Shown: positions 22,935 through 30,671, counted from the first letter of the stretch. The stretch is DNA of 34,630 nt from a virus (IMGVR_UViG_3300030328_000745:7540-42169), one strand, 5' to 3'. Made by a program: numbers and translations. The notes: generated from the sequence alone by a model not told the origin.

Positions 22935-23647
22935 AAGTAGCCGTAGTGTTTATTGGTACAGAAAAGTACCTTGACTTTCTTCCTAGTTGGTATGAGAGAT
23001 GCGAAGAGAATCTTATGCCTGGAGTAGATAAAGATTATCTGGTATTTACTGATGGACAACTTGACGAAATGCCTGATAATGCATATTATTATCATCAAGA
23101 ACATCTTGATTGGCCTTACATTACATTGTATAGGTTTAAAATAATTGAGAAGGCAGCCAAACGGATTAAAGAATGTGATTATCTTTTATTCCTTGATGCA
23201 GATATGGCTGTAGTAGATACAGTTAAGAAAGAAGATGTTCTAACTGATAAACCTTACATTGGGGTTTGGCATCCATGTCACTTCCTTCAGTTCCCTCCTC
23301 ATAATAATGCGCCAGGATCCTTTGAGATCAATCCTTTATCATGTGCTAAAGTTCCAGAGGGATATGATTTTTCAACCTATTGGCAGGGTTGCCTGTGGGG
23401 TGGTAAGGTTCCTGAAGTACTTGGTATGATGAAAGAACTTCATAACCGTGTAGAGATAGATGAGAAGAATAAAGTAATTGCCAAGTGGCATGATGAGAGT
23501 CATATAAATTGTTTCTATGTAGAGCATAAGGATCAAGTTCATACACTTGGCCCTGAATATGCCTTCCCTGAAGTCTTTGCTGATTCATGTGACTTCCAAC
23601 CTAAAATTGTTCATCTAGCAAAAGATAATAGTAAGTATCATGTCTAA
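22931..23647 (+). CDS. GT6 family glycosyltransferase (ABO/alpha-1,3-GalT-like)
   Basis: This is a 238-residue catalytic domain from the ATG at 22931, overlapping GT11 by four bases. Motifs in order: VVFIGTEKYLDFLPSW, YLVFTD, the metal-binding DAD (residues 89-91), GVWHPCHF, YWQGCLWGGKV and WHDESH (186-191), then LGPEYAFPE. These match the catalytic core of GT6, the family of mammalian ABO transferases, without a membrane anchor or stem. GT6 enzymes add Gal or GalNAc alpha-1,3 with retention, often to a fucosylated acceptor, so following a GT11 is meaningful. The DxD matches metal-dependent members; many bacterial GT6 have NxN instead. A cyanophage GT6 is known, so the family is not new here. 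Confidence 0.87.
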   Translation: MKVAVVFIGTEKYLDFLPSWYERCEENLMPGVDKDYLVFTDGQLDEMPDNAYYYHQEHLDWPYITLYRFKIIEKAAKRIKECDYLLFLDADMAVVDTVKKEDVLTDKPYIGVWHPCHFLQFPPHNNAPGSFEINPLSCAKVPEGYDFSTYWQGCLWGGKVPEVLGMMKELHNRVEIDEKNKVIAKWHDESHINCFYVEHKDQVHTLGPEYAFPEVFADSCDFQPKIVHLAKDNSKYHV

Positions 23648-24290
23648 GATTGCCATTGTTTACTCTGGTCAACCCAGAGCTTTGAGAGAGTGTTATCCCA
23701 ATCATAAGAAATTTTTATTCGATCCTAATTCAAAGAATGAAATAGATTTTTTCTATCATCTATGGGTTACTGATGAAGATAAAACAATTGATTATTACTG
23801 TAAGGAATTATGGAATGTTAAGGATGGTGTCTGGGATAATCCTAAAGATTTTTCACACGACACTATTGTTCCTGACCCTGCAGCTCCTCATCCATTAAAC
23901 AACATTGTTTCACAGGCATATGGATTCCAAGAAGCGTTTGGGTTGATGGATAAATATGTCAAGGAGAACGGTGAATACGACATTGTTGTAAGAACCAGAA
24001 CCGACAATTGGTTCGTTGAAGAGATGGGAGATCTTTCAGATTATGATTCAGAAGGACTTCATATCACAGATATTACCAGTCATGAGGACTATGCATTAGG
24101 AGATACTTTTGCATGGGGTGACTATAAGTCAATGACATCTTACCTTAATTTGTACAACAACTTCGAGGAGATTGTTAACGAGGGGGCTAGAGTAAATCCA
24201 GAATGTCTGTTAGGATGGGCCATTAAGAGAGATAATATTAAGGTGCATAAGCACTCTATATACCCTAAACTTTTCCGTGATGTTGGATGA
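23640..24290 (+). CDS. GQPR-motif putative glycosyltransferase, paralog 1
   Basis: This 216-residue protein is MSKIAIVYSGQPRALRECYP at the start, with FFYHLWV and later NNIVSQAYGFQEA and VVRTRTDNWF. The order GQPR, D/F-Y-H-x-W, N-x-[IL]-x-SQ, R-x-D is shared with the genes at 25663 and 27438, so the three are paralogs. The RxD segment could be the nucleotide-sugar/metal site of a GT-A fold, which together with context makes a glycosyltransferase likely, but the family is not one I can name. It overlaps the GT6 gene by eight bases and the next by four. Confidence 0.65.
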   Translation: MSKIAIVYSGQPRALRECYPNHKKFLFDPNSKNEIDFFYHLWVTDEDKTIDYYCKELWNVKDGVWDNPKDFSHDTIVPDPAAPHPLNNIVSQAYGFQEAFGLMDKYVKENGEYDIVVRTRTDNWFVEEMGDLSDYDSEGLHITDITSHEDYALGDTFAWGDYKSMTSYLNLYNNFEEIVNEGARVNPECLLGWAIKRDNIKVHKHSIYPKLFRDVG

Positions 24291-25663
24291 CTAAACTTGT
24301 TATTTTTGACCTTGATGGGGTCTTGATTGATAGTAAGGATTTTCATTTCGATGCTCTTAACCTTGCATTGGGAGAGGAGTATGCGATTAGTAGAGAAGAA
24401 CATGTTAGTACCTATGATGGTCTTCCTACAACAGCCAAATTAAAACTTCTTACAGAGAAGAAAGGACTTCCTGTAGATAGTTACGAAACTATTTGGAACG
24501 AAAAACAAAAACAAACCTTCAAAGTCTTTAACGAACAGGTTCGTCAAGACTATGAGTTGATGGGATTCTTTCGTCAACTTAAAGATGAAGGTTATTCGAT
24601 TACTGTTGCGTCTAATAGTATTCGTAACACCGTAAAGATTATTCTCTTACGATTGGGACTTACTGAGTTTGTTGATTACTATGTTTCTAATGAGGATGTA
24701 GTTAGAAATAAACCATTTCCCTCTATGTACTGGCAGTGTATGATGACTATGGGTGCCTTACCCAAAGACACTGTTATAATAGAGGATAGTCATGTAGGTC
24801 GTCAGGGTGCTATTGATAGTAAGTGTCATCTAGTAGCTGTTGATGATCGTGCGGATCTTAATCAACAGAAGATTGATAAGATTAAATCCATTCTTAATGG
24901 GAAAACCAAGAAAAAAATTGCATGGAGGTCTGAGAAAATGAATGTATTGGTTCCTATGGCTGGTGCAGGTAGCCGTTTTGCTAGTCAAGGTTATACCTTC
25001 CCCAAACCATTGATTGAAGTGAGAGGAAAACCAATGATCCAAGTGGTCGTTGAAGGATTGAATGTTGAGGCCAAATATACTTACGTAGTTCAGAAGGAAC
25101 ATTATGAGAAGTATCAACTTGAATATCTTTTAAATCTATTAACTCCTGATTGTAATATTGTTCAAGTAGATGGTATCACAGAGGGTGCTGCATGTACTAC
25201 ATTACTTGCAAAGGAGTTTATTGATAATGATGAGTCATTAATTCTTACTAATTCCGATCAATTAATTCTATGGGATAGTAATGAAACTCTTTATGCATTT
25301 AATAATGATAATGCAGACGGTGGAATTATTACATTCCCTGCTACACATCCTAAGTGGTCTTTTGCAAAACTTGGTGAGGATGGATATGTATCTGAGGTTG
25401 CTGAGAAAAGACCTATCTCAGAACATGCAACTGCTGGTATCTACTACTGGAAGAAAGGATCTGATTATGTTAAGTATGCAGAACAGATGATTGAAAAAGA
25501 TATTCGTGTTAACAATGAATACTATGTTTGTCCTGTATATAATGAAGCTATAGAGGATGGTAAGAAGATTCGTATCAAGGAGATTGGTACACAAGATATG
25601 TGGGGATTAGGAACTCCAGAAGATCTTAAGTATTTCTTAGAGAATTATAAAGGAGAAGTCTGA
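24287..25663 (+). CDS. Fusion of HAD phosphatase and sugar nucleotidyltransferase
   Basis: This is one 458-residue frame with two domains. Residues 1-200 are a beta-phosphoglucomutase-like HAD: VIFDLDGVLIDSKDFHF, SNSIRNTVK, then RNKPFP and IIEDSHVGRQGA. Residues 218-458 are a sugar-phosphate nucleotidyltransferase: MNVLVPMAGAGSRF (P-loop-like), YTFPKPLIEVRGKPMIQ, LILTNSDQL and a late WGLGTPEDL. Together they could process a sugar phosphate and activate it as an NDP sugar. The second domain has its own ATG (24938) behind a good GGAGG ribosome binding site (24924-24928), so it may also be made alone. A short Lys-rich linker joins the domains. It is coupled by 4-base and 1-base overlaps to neighbours. 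Confidence 0.83.
   Translation: MTKLVIFDLDGVLIDSKDFHFDALNLALGEEYAISREEHVSTYDGLPTTAKLKLLTEKKGLPVDSYETIWNEKQKQTFKVFNEQVRQDYELMGFFRQLKDEGYSITVASNSIRNTVKIILLRLGLTEFVDYYVSNEDVVRNKPFPSMYWQCMMTMGALPKDTVIIEDSHVGRQGAIDSKCHLVAVDDRADLNQQKIDKIKSILNGKTKKKIAWRSEKMNVLVPMAGAGSRFASQGYTFPKPLIEVRGKPMIQVVVEGLNVEAKYTYVVQKEHYEKYQLEYLLNLLTPDCNIVQVDGITEGAACTTLLAKEFIDNDESLILTNSDQLILWDSNETLYAFNNDNADGGIITFPATHPKWSFAKLGEDGYVSEVAEKRPISEHATAGIYYWKKGSDYVKYAEQMIEKDIRVNNEYYVCPVYNEAIEDGKKIRIKEIGTQDMWGLGTPEDLKYFLENYKGEV
24924..24928 (+). promoter_or_regulatory. Internal ribosome binding site for the nucleotidyltransferase domain
   Basis: GGAGG lies nine bases before an in-frame ATG (24938) that starts exactly at the nucleotidyltransferase domain. 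It is one of the strongest Shine-Dalgarno matches in the cassette, although it sits inside a continuous coding frame. Confidence 0.6.
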
Positions 25664-26391
25664 TGAAAGTCGCCCTTTTATTTTTTGGTCAACCAAGGTA
25701 TCTTGATGATGAGAGGCCGTTTAATGATTATAAACGGCTAATTCTTGATCGTTATGACACCGATGTGTACATACATACATGGTTTGATGAAGAGGGTGGT
25801 AAATATGATGTATCAACATGGGCTGAAATGCATGGTGCTAAGAACTGTGTAATTCTTCCCGATGCAATTGAAAGACTTGAGAGATTATACAATCCTAAAG
25901 TTTTAGTTCATGAGAAACCTCAGAAGTTTGAACTCCCTCCAGATTGTAAAGCTTTTGTAGATGAAAAGTTTACTGGTAAACATCCTGAAGGACATTGGAA
26001 CTCAGGTAATTACAGTAATATTATGTCTCAGTTGAAAACTATTCAGAGAGTTGCAGAACTCTATGAAGAAACAGGTGACAGACATGATATAATAGTCTTA
26101 GCAAGACTTGATACTTACTTAGAGAATTTCCCTGAAGATCTATCTGAATTAGATCCTAATAAATTCTATCTACCAGGCCATCATCCAAGATTCCCAGATG
26201 TTATTCATGTATGTGGACGTAAATATCTTGGATGGATGAAAAATGCATTTACTGATATTAATCACCCAAGAGTATTCCATAATATATGGGAACCATCTCC
26301 TGAGGCCTTTAAAGGAAATGCATTTCTGTTAAGATATAGTCAATCTGATCTTGCTCCTCATCCAATGAATGCTCATACTATTCGCAAATGA
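25663..26391 (+). CDS. GQPR-motif putative glycosyltransferase, paralog 2
   Basis: This 242-residue protein starts MKVALLFFGQPRYLDDERPF and then has DTDVYIHTWFDEE, SNIMSQLKTIQRV and IIVLARLDTYLENFP, followed by GHHPRFPDVIHVCGRKY. It shares all four landmarks with the genes at 23640 and 27438 and is closest to the latter (KVA..FGQPR, D[TA]DVY, FPD). A role as glycosyltransferase is inferred from context and the RxD motif. It starts within the stop of the HAD fusion (TGATG) and overlaps the following HAD gene by four bases. Confidence 0.65.
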   Translation: MKVALLFFGQPRYLDDERPFNDYKRLILDRYDTDVYIHTWFDEEGGKYDVSTWAEMHGAKNCVILPDAIERLERLYNPKVLVHEKPQKFELPPDCKAFVDEKFTGKHPEGHWNSGNYSNIMSQLKTIQRVAELYEETGDRHDIIVLARLDTYLENFPEDLSELDPNKFYLPGHHPRFPDVIHVCGRKYLGWMKNAFTDINHPRVFHNIWEPSPEAFKGNAFLLRYSQSDLAPHPMNAHTIRK

Positions 26392-27065
26392 ATAATATAA
26401 AACTGTGTATCTTTGATGTTGATGGAGTGATTGTAAACAGTCGAGCACTTCATTATCCCTCAACTGCTTCTGCATTGAGGGACTTTGGTTGTGAATATTC
26501 TCGTGAGGAAGATGAAGCCTTTGGGACAATTCCTACTAGAGAAAAATTGGAGAGATTATCAGAATGTGGACAGATACAAGAAGAAGAGATTGAAAAAATA
26601 TGGCAGTTAAAGGACTATCACCTTTGTTTAAACTTCGACAAAGGAGTTCTTCTGAATAAAAATATTAAAAGTTTGTTTCAGGAGTTGAGATCCCGTGACA
26701 TATACATTGCCTTAGGATCAAATGCACGGTATAGTTTCTTAGAGAAGGTTGTAAAAGCTCTTGATGTTGCTCAATGTATTAATCATATAACGAGCGCACA
26801 AAATATGATCTCTAAACCAGATCCTTACATGTATGTTCAGGAGATGAAGAGGTTTGAGGTTGAACCAGATAATACTCTCATCTTTGAGGACAGTGAAGTT
26901 GGCCGACAAGCTGCATATTCTAGTGGAGCTTGGGTCTATGAAGTTGATTCTTATGACGAACTCTCAATTGAAATTCTAAATGAAATTAATAGCTCATCGG
27001 GCCAATTTAAACGGCCCTTGCCCATCTACAGAGAACAATCCAAAACAGATAGACTCGTGTATTGA
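26388..27065 (+). CDS. HAD-family sugar phosphatase/mutase-like protein
   Basis: This 225-residue protein has LCIFDVDGVIVNSRALHY as the HAD nucleophile motif, YIALGSNARYSF as motif II, ISKPDPYMY with the conserved Lys, and IFEDSEVGRQAA as the last acidic motif. It is a paralog of the HAD half of the fusion protein at 24287, sharing IEDS/FEDS-x-VGRQ-A. It most likely acts on a phosphorylated sugar; beta-phosphoglucomutase-like or phosphatase activity cannot be separated by eye. The last 86 bases overlap the GDPD-like gene. It starts on an ATGA overlap. Confidence 0.8.
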   Translation: MNNIKLCIFDVDGVIVNSRALHYPSTASALRDFGCEYSREEDEAFGTIPTREKLERLSECGQIQEEEIEKIWQLKDYHLCLNFDKGVLLNKNIKSLFQELRSRDIYIALGSNARYSFLEKVVKALDVAQCINHITSAQNMISKPDPYMYVQEMKRFEVEPDNTLIFEDSEVGRQAAYSSGAWVYEVDSYDELSIEILNEINSSSGQFKRPLPIYREQSKTDRLVY

Positions 27066-27441
27066 GTCTGGATATGATGTTGAGATTGATTTACGTTATG
27101 ATCAAGCCACTGATGTTCTATGGTTAGGTCATGATGAACCACAGTACTCAGTAACTTGGTGGTGGTTGTCTGGTAGAGCAGAGAATCTTTGGATACATTG
27201 CAAAGATCTTACTACCTTACATGAGTTCACTACTCAGACTAAAGGGTATAATTTCTTTTATCATAATAAGGATGATTATACTTTAACAAGTAAACAATTT
27301 ATTTGGGCATTTCCAGGCAAATCATATTCAGAGAATACTGTTGTTGTAATGCCTGAGTGGCAAGAAGATAGAGATTGGGATGTATTGAGAGCCACTAATT
27401 GTCATGGAGTTTGTAGTGACTTTGTGGAGAGATTGGTATGA
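26980..27441 (+). CDS. Glycerophosphodiester phosphodiesterase-like protein
   Basis: This 153-residue protein starts MKLIAHRANLNGPCPSTENN, with the HR and EN residues of the GDPD active site. GYDVEIDLRYDQATDVLWLG then HDEPQYSV supply the ExD metal ligands and the second catalytic His. It is shorter than typical GDPD proteins (over 220 residues): the C-terminal part of the barrel is reduced. Members of this kind occur in bacterial polysaccharide loci. It might cleave or transfer a glycerophosphate or other phosphodiester group on the glycan. It begins inside the HAD gene (86-base overlap) and overlaps the next gene by four bases. Confidence 0.72.
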   Translation: MKLIAHRANLNGPCPSTENNPKQIDSCIESGYDVEIDLRYDQATDVLWLGHDEPQYSVTWWWLSGRAENLWIHCKDLTTLHEFTTQTKGYNFFYHNKDDYTLTSKQFIWAFPGKSYSENTVVVMPEWQEDRDWDVLRATNCHGVCSDFVERLV

Positions 27442-28184
27442 AAGTAGCATGTTTATACTACGGTCAACCTAGATTTACTGACAATCCATATTGTTATGAG
27501 AGTCATAAGAAATTTATATTCGACAAGTATGATGCTGATGTTTATGCTCATCTCTGGTGGGATGAGGATGAAGATTATGATAGATCACATGTAACTGATT
27601 GGGAATTTTCTTCTTGGCTTCAGATGGAGAAATGCCCTAAAGATCCTAATGATCTTGAAAGGTTTGTTGATAAGTGGAAACCTCTAAAGATGAAGACCTC
27701 CAAACCAAAGGAGTTCTGGAATCAACCTATGTGGGATGAGATTGAAAAGAGATATGATACAGAGAGATTTCATAAAAAGAATTTTCATAATCAGTTATCA
27801 CAACTATATTCTGTTCAACAAGTTAGTGAACTTATAGGTGATAATATTAGAGATTATGATTTTGTTATCACTATCAGGACAGATATAAATATCTGGGACT
27901 ATCCAGATCTGAATCAATTACCGACGAATAAGTTATATCTTTCAAATCATGCGATGCCTTTTCCTGATTTAGGATTTATATTTCCGCCTAGATTTAGAAG
28001 ATTCCTTAGAACTTATGAACATTGTGAAAAGAATCTGGTGAATTGGGATGCTTGTTGGGCCCCTGTTGCAGAGGCCTTTAAGTATTCTTGTTTTAAACGT
28101 AATTATAGTGAGACGGATTTGTTGCGTGCTCCACTTCCGTTAAGACTAGTACGTGGTGTAGATTGTAAAGGGCCTACTTGGTAA
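27438..28184 (+). CDS. GQPR-motif putative glycosyltransferase, paralog 3
   Basis: This 248-residue protein starts MKVACLYYGQPRFTDNPYCY and has DADVYAHLWWDEDEDYD, FHNQLSQLYSVQQV, FVITIRTDINIWDYP and MPFPDLGFIFPPRFRRF. It is the third member of the in-window family with the genes at 23640 and 25663. Conserved spacing between GQPR and RxD suggests one fold with divergent acceptors. No membrane helix. It overlaps the GDPD-like gene by four bases and shares its stop with the next start (TAATG). Confidence is limited for the reaction, higher for the paralogy. Confidence 0.65.
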   Translation: MKVACLYYGQPRFTDNPYCYESHKKFIFDKYDADVYAHLWWDEDEDYDRSHVTDWEFSSWLQMEKCPKDPNDLERFVDKWKPLKMKTSKPKEFWNQPMWDEIEKRYDTERFHKKNFHNQLSQLYSVQQVSELIGDNIRDYDFVITIRTDINIWDYPDLNQLPTNKLYLSNHAMPFPDLGFIFPPRFRRFLRTYEHCEKNLVNWDACWAPVAEAFKYSCFKRNYSETDLLRAPLPLRLVRGVDCKGPTW

Positions 28185-28906
28185 TGAAAAAAGTTTCTGA
28201 TCATTGTTGGGGTACTCCCAAGTGCGGAATATCCTTACTAACAAATGTATTTGCTAAGATAGAGAAACCTGTTCAGTATAGGTTTCTTCTAGCTAGAAAT
28301 CCATACTATAGAGTGTTTAGTGTCTATACTGAAAAAGCCATTGATGTTAATGGTCGGTATGCTAAACAACATAAAATTAATAAAGACAATCATACCATTC
28401 GTGGTATTGAGATGAGGCGATCAACTGCTGAGGTTATTCCTATTGGAAGAATTGACAGAGTTGATAGAATGAGCTTCAAAGATTTTGTTTTGGCATTGAA
28501 TAGGAGTTGGTTGAATGAACATTCAACTGGTAATCTTCATATTGCCAGACAAGTTACAGATATGGCTCCATTCGTTTTTGATGATATCTTCTGGTTGGAA
28601 GATGTTCCTAACTGTTTTAAAATAGCTAGTGAAAAATTAGGATGTAAGCCAGGTGAGATACCTCTCGATAAGGATCTTCTATGGAAGATGGGTGGTACTG
28701 ATAACTGGAGGAAGGGTGATCATCATGGGACTCCTAGAAGTGATGATCTGAATAGATTAGCAGAACCATATAAGTTACCTGCTATGTTCTGGTGGAATGA
28801 GGATGCAGTTCCTTCTAATTATGATATAATGTTTGATGATGAGATGAGAGAACATATCTATGATCTCTATCATGAAGACTTCGATTACCTTGGAATAAAG
28901 AAATGA
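28184..28906 (+). CDS. Sulfotransferase-like protein
   Basis: This is 240 residues from the ATG at 28184, directly overlapping the previous stop; a TTG at 28178 is possible. Residues 11-17 (TPKCGIS) resemble the 5'-phosphosulfate-binding loop, and RNPYYRVFSVY (38-48) the 3'-phosphate-binding motif of PAPS-dependent carbohydrate sulfotransferases. The C-terminal IYDLYHEDFDYLGI resembles the end of the Sulfotransfer_2 family. If correct, it would add sulfate from PAPS to the glycan. The classical loop has Lys in PKxGxT; here Lys is retained (K13). It is coupled by ATGA to the GT4 gene. Family assignment is by motif only. Confidence 0.7.
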   Translation: MKKVSDHCWGTPKCGISLLTNVFAKIEKPVQYRFLLARNPYYRVFSVYTEKAIDVNGRYAKQHKINKDNHTIRGIEMRRSTAEVIPIGRIDRVDRMSFKDFVLALNRSWLNEHSTGNLHIARQVTDMAPFVFDDIFWLEDVPNCFKIASEKLGCKPGEIPLDKDLLWKMGGTDNWRKGDHHGTPRSDDLNRLAEPYKLPAMFWWNEDAVPSNYDIMFDDEMREHIYDLYHEDFDYLGIKK

Positions 28907-29853
28907 AGATTACACTGATTGGCCCTGGCATTATGCCCATACCTCCTACAGGTTGGGGTGCATGTGAAATCCTGATATGGGATACTAAACTTGCACTTGA
29001 AGAACTGGGCCATGAGGTTCAGATAATCAATACCAAGGATGGGCGACAAATTATTAATGAAATCAACAACTTTAGGCCGGACTTTGTACATGTTCACTAC
29101 GATGAGTTTATTCCCATCGTACCTTTTATACAATATCCCAACGCTATTACTAGTCACTTCGGATACCTTGAACGCCGTGAGATGTTTAATGGATACATCA
29201 ACGTGGCGAATGAGTTCATGCGTATTAAACCAAATATATTCTGCCTCTCAGAAGGCATCAAGAAGGTTTACAATGTTATGTTTGACGTACCTTCCAAGAA
29301 TACATGGGTTACTCCTAATGGTGTCAATACTGATACTTTCTCTTATGTTGACGATCCTCAGCACCCTGATAGGAGTCTCTACCTTGCCAAAATTGACCAT
29401 AGAAAACGACAACATTTATTTCAGTCGATATCTTCTCTGTGGTATGCTGGCAATATCGCTGACAATAGATTTGATACATCTAAGAATTATCTTGGAGAGT
29501 GGTCAAAAGACAAACTCTACAATGAACTAACAGAATATGGAAACCTAGTTCTCTTATCAGATGGTGAAGCTCATCCACTAGTTTGTATGGAGGCCTTGAT
29601 ATCTGGATTAGGTGTGGTAGTATGTGAGTGGGGTAAGGCTAATCTTGATACTGATAAGGAATTCATTACAGTTATTAATGAAAAGAATATTGAAGATCTT
29701 GGTTACTTAGAATATGAAATCGTAAAGAATAGAGAGTACTCTGTTGCCCATAGAGAAGAGATTAGAGAATATGGTAAACAGTTTGCATGGACAAACGTAC
29801 TTAAGAAACATTACATCCCTGCCGTTGAAGAGGTAATTGCCAAACATGGATAG
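28903..29853 (+). CDS. GT4-like (GT-B fold) glycosyltransferase
   Basis: This is a 316-residue protein. The N-terminal Rossmann half begins MKITLIGPGIMPIPPTGWGA with the Gly-rich acceptor loop, followed by PDFVHVHYDEF. The C-terminal half has VTPNGVNTDTF, YLAKIDHRKRQ and LLSDGEAHPLVCMEALISG, the EX7E-type donor-binding motif of retaining GT4 enzymes. It is slightly short for GT4 (usually 350-400), with a compact donor domain. It probably transfers a hexose from an NDP sugar to the growing glycan. It overlaps the sulfotransferase-like gene by four bases and the GT25 gene by eight. Confidence 0.85.
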   Translation: MKITLIGPGIMPIPPTGWGACEILIWDTKLALEELGHEVQIINTKDGRQIINEINNFRPDFVHVHYDEFIPIVPFIQYPNAITSHFGYLERREMFNGYINVANEFMRIKPNIFCLSEGIKKVYNVMFDVPSKNTWVTPNGVNTDTFSYVDDPQHPDRSLYLAKIDHRKRQHLFQSISSLWYAGNIADNRFDTSKNYLGEWSKDKLYNELTEYGNLVLLSDGEAHPLVCMEALISGLGVVVCEWGKANLDTDKEFITVINEKNIEDLGYLEYEIVKNREYSVAHREEIREYGKQFAWTNVLKKHYIPAVEEVIAKHG

Positions 29854-30610
29854 AAACAAAGCCGCTTATAAACTAAACGATTTTGGCCCTTTGTATATCA
29901 TCAATCTTGATGATCAACCAGAGAGATGGGATTGGATGAAGGAACAATTAGAATATTGGAACATAGAAAACTATGAAAGAATGTCTGCTTTTGATGGACG
30001 TAATAGTGATCTAAGTGAAATTCTTTCTGGTCGTTATCCAAATGCCGTATCTGCTCCTGAGATTGGTTGTGTAACATCTCATCTAAGATCTATTAAACAT
30101 TGGTACGATACCACTGACACTGAGTACGGTATCTTTATGGAAGATGACTGTGATCTTTGTTCGGTTTCCCACTGGCCCTTCTCATGGAGAGAAGTAATGA
30201 ATCGTATGCCATACGATTGGGATTGCTTTCAGATTGCAGTTATTAATCCAAGAAAGTTAGTTGCTAATATACATCCAAGATATGTTGATGATTATTCTAC
30301 TGCTGCCTTTGTTATTAATCGTAGATATGCCGAGAAGTTAATGCATTTCCATTGTAGAGGTGACAAATTTAAACTCGATAATGGGGTGCGGCCTCGTGCT
30401 GTGGCAGACGATTTAATATACAATGCTGGTAAGACCTATGCGATGCCACTTTTACTGTATAAGATCGAATTAGGGTCATCTATACATGAGGATCATGTAG
30501 ATAGTTTCCATAAGAATTCTAGAATTGGATTAGATCATTTCTGGACTAATCAAGCTACTGATCTTCCGATTGATCATTTCTTCCAGTACGATACACACGA
30601 ACTCGGTTAA
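29846..30610 (+). CDS. GT25 family glycosyltransferase
   Basis: This is 254 residues from the ATG at 29846, overlapping the GT4 stop; a TTG at 29837 is possible. YIINLDDQPERWDWM, EIGCVTSHLRSIKHW, GIFMEDDCDL (EDD at 99-101) and AVADDLIYN follow the order of GT25, the family of LPS beta-galactosyltransferases and collagen galactosyltransferases. It is the last gene of the cassette. A 12-base perfect palindrome (30603-30614) covers its stop codon, but there is no T-run, so termination there is uncertain. Confidence 0.87.
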   Translation: MDRNKAAYKLNDFGPLYIINLDDQPERWDWMKEQLEYWNIENYERMSAFDGRNSDLSEILSGRYPNAVSAPEIGCVTSHLRSIKHWYDTTDTEYGIFMEDDCDLCSVSHWPFSWREVMNRMPYDWDCFQIAVINPRKLVANIHPRYVDDYSTAAFVINRRYAEKLMHFHCRGDKFKLDNGVRPRAVADDLIYNAGKTYAMPLLLYKIELGSSIHEDHVDSFHKNSRIGLDHFWTNQATDLPIDHFFQYDTHELG

Positions 30611-30663
30611 CCGAATAACAAACTGGCACAAGCCCACTTGACCTTATGTTAAACCTCTGTTAA

Positions 30664-30671
30664 TATAAATA
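30664..30671 (+). promoter_or_regulatory. T4-type late promoter octamer (TATAAATA)
   Basis: This exact consensus lies in the 181-base gap after the glycan cassette. A transcript from here would have a leader of about 115 bases before the ATG at 30792, much longer than for other late genes here. Confidence 0.75.

Noticed and set aside
27884-27891. TATAAATA inside the third GQPR gene
   Set aside because: It is an exact late consensus but lies about 290 bases before the next start, within codons for a conserved RxD segment; likely chance in AT-rich DNA.
30603-30614. Terminator at the end of the GT25 gene
   Set aside because: A 12-base palindrome covers the stop codon, but it has no loop of suitable size and no T-run.
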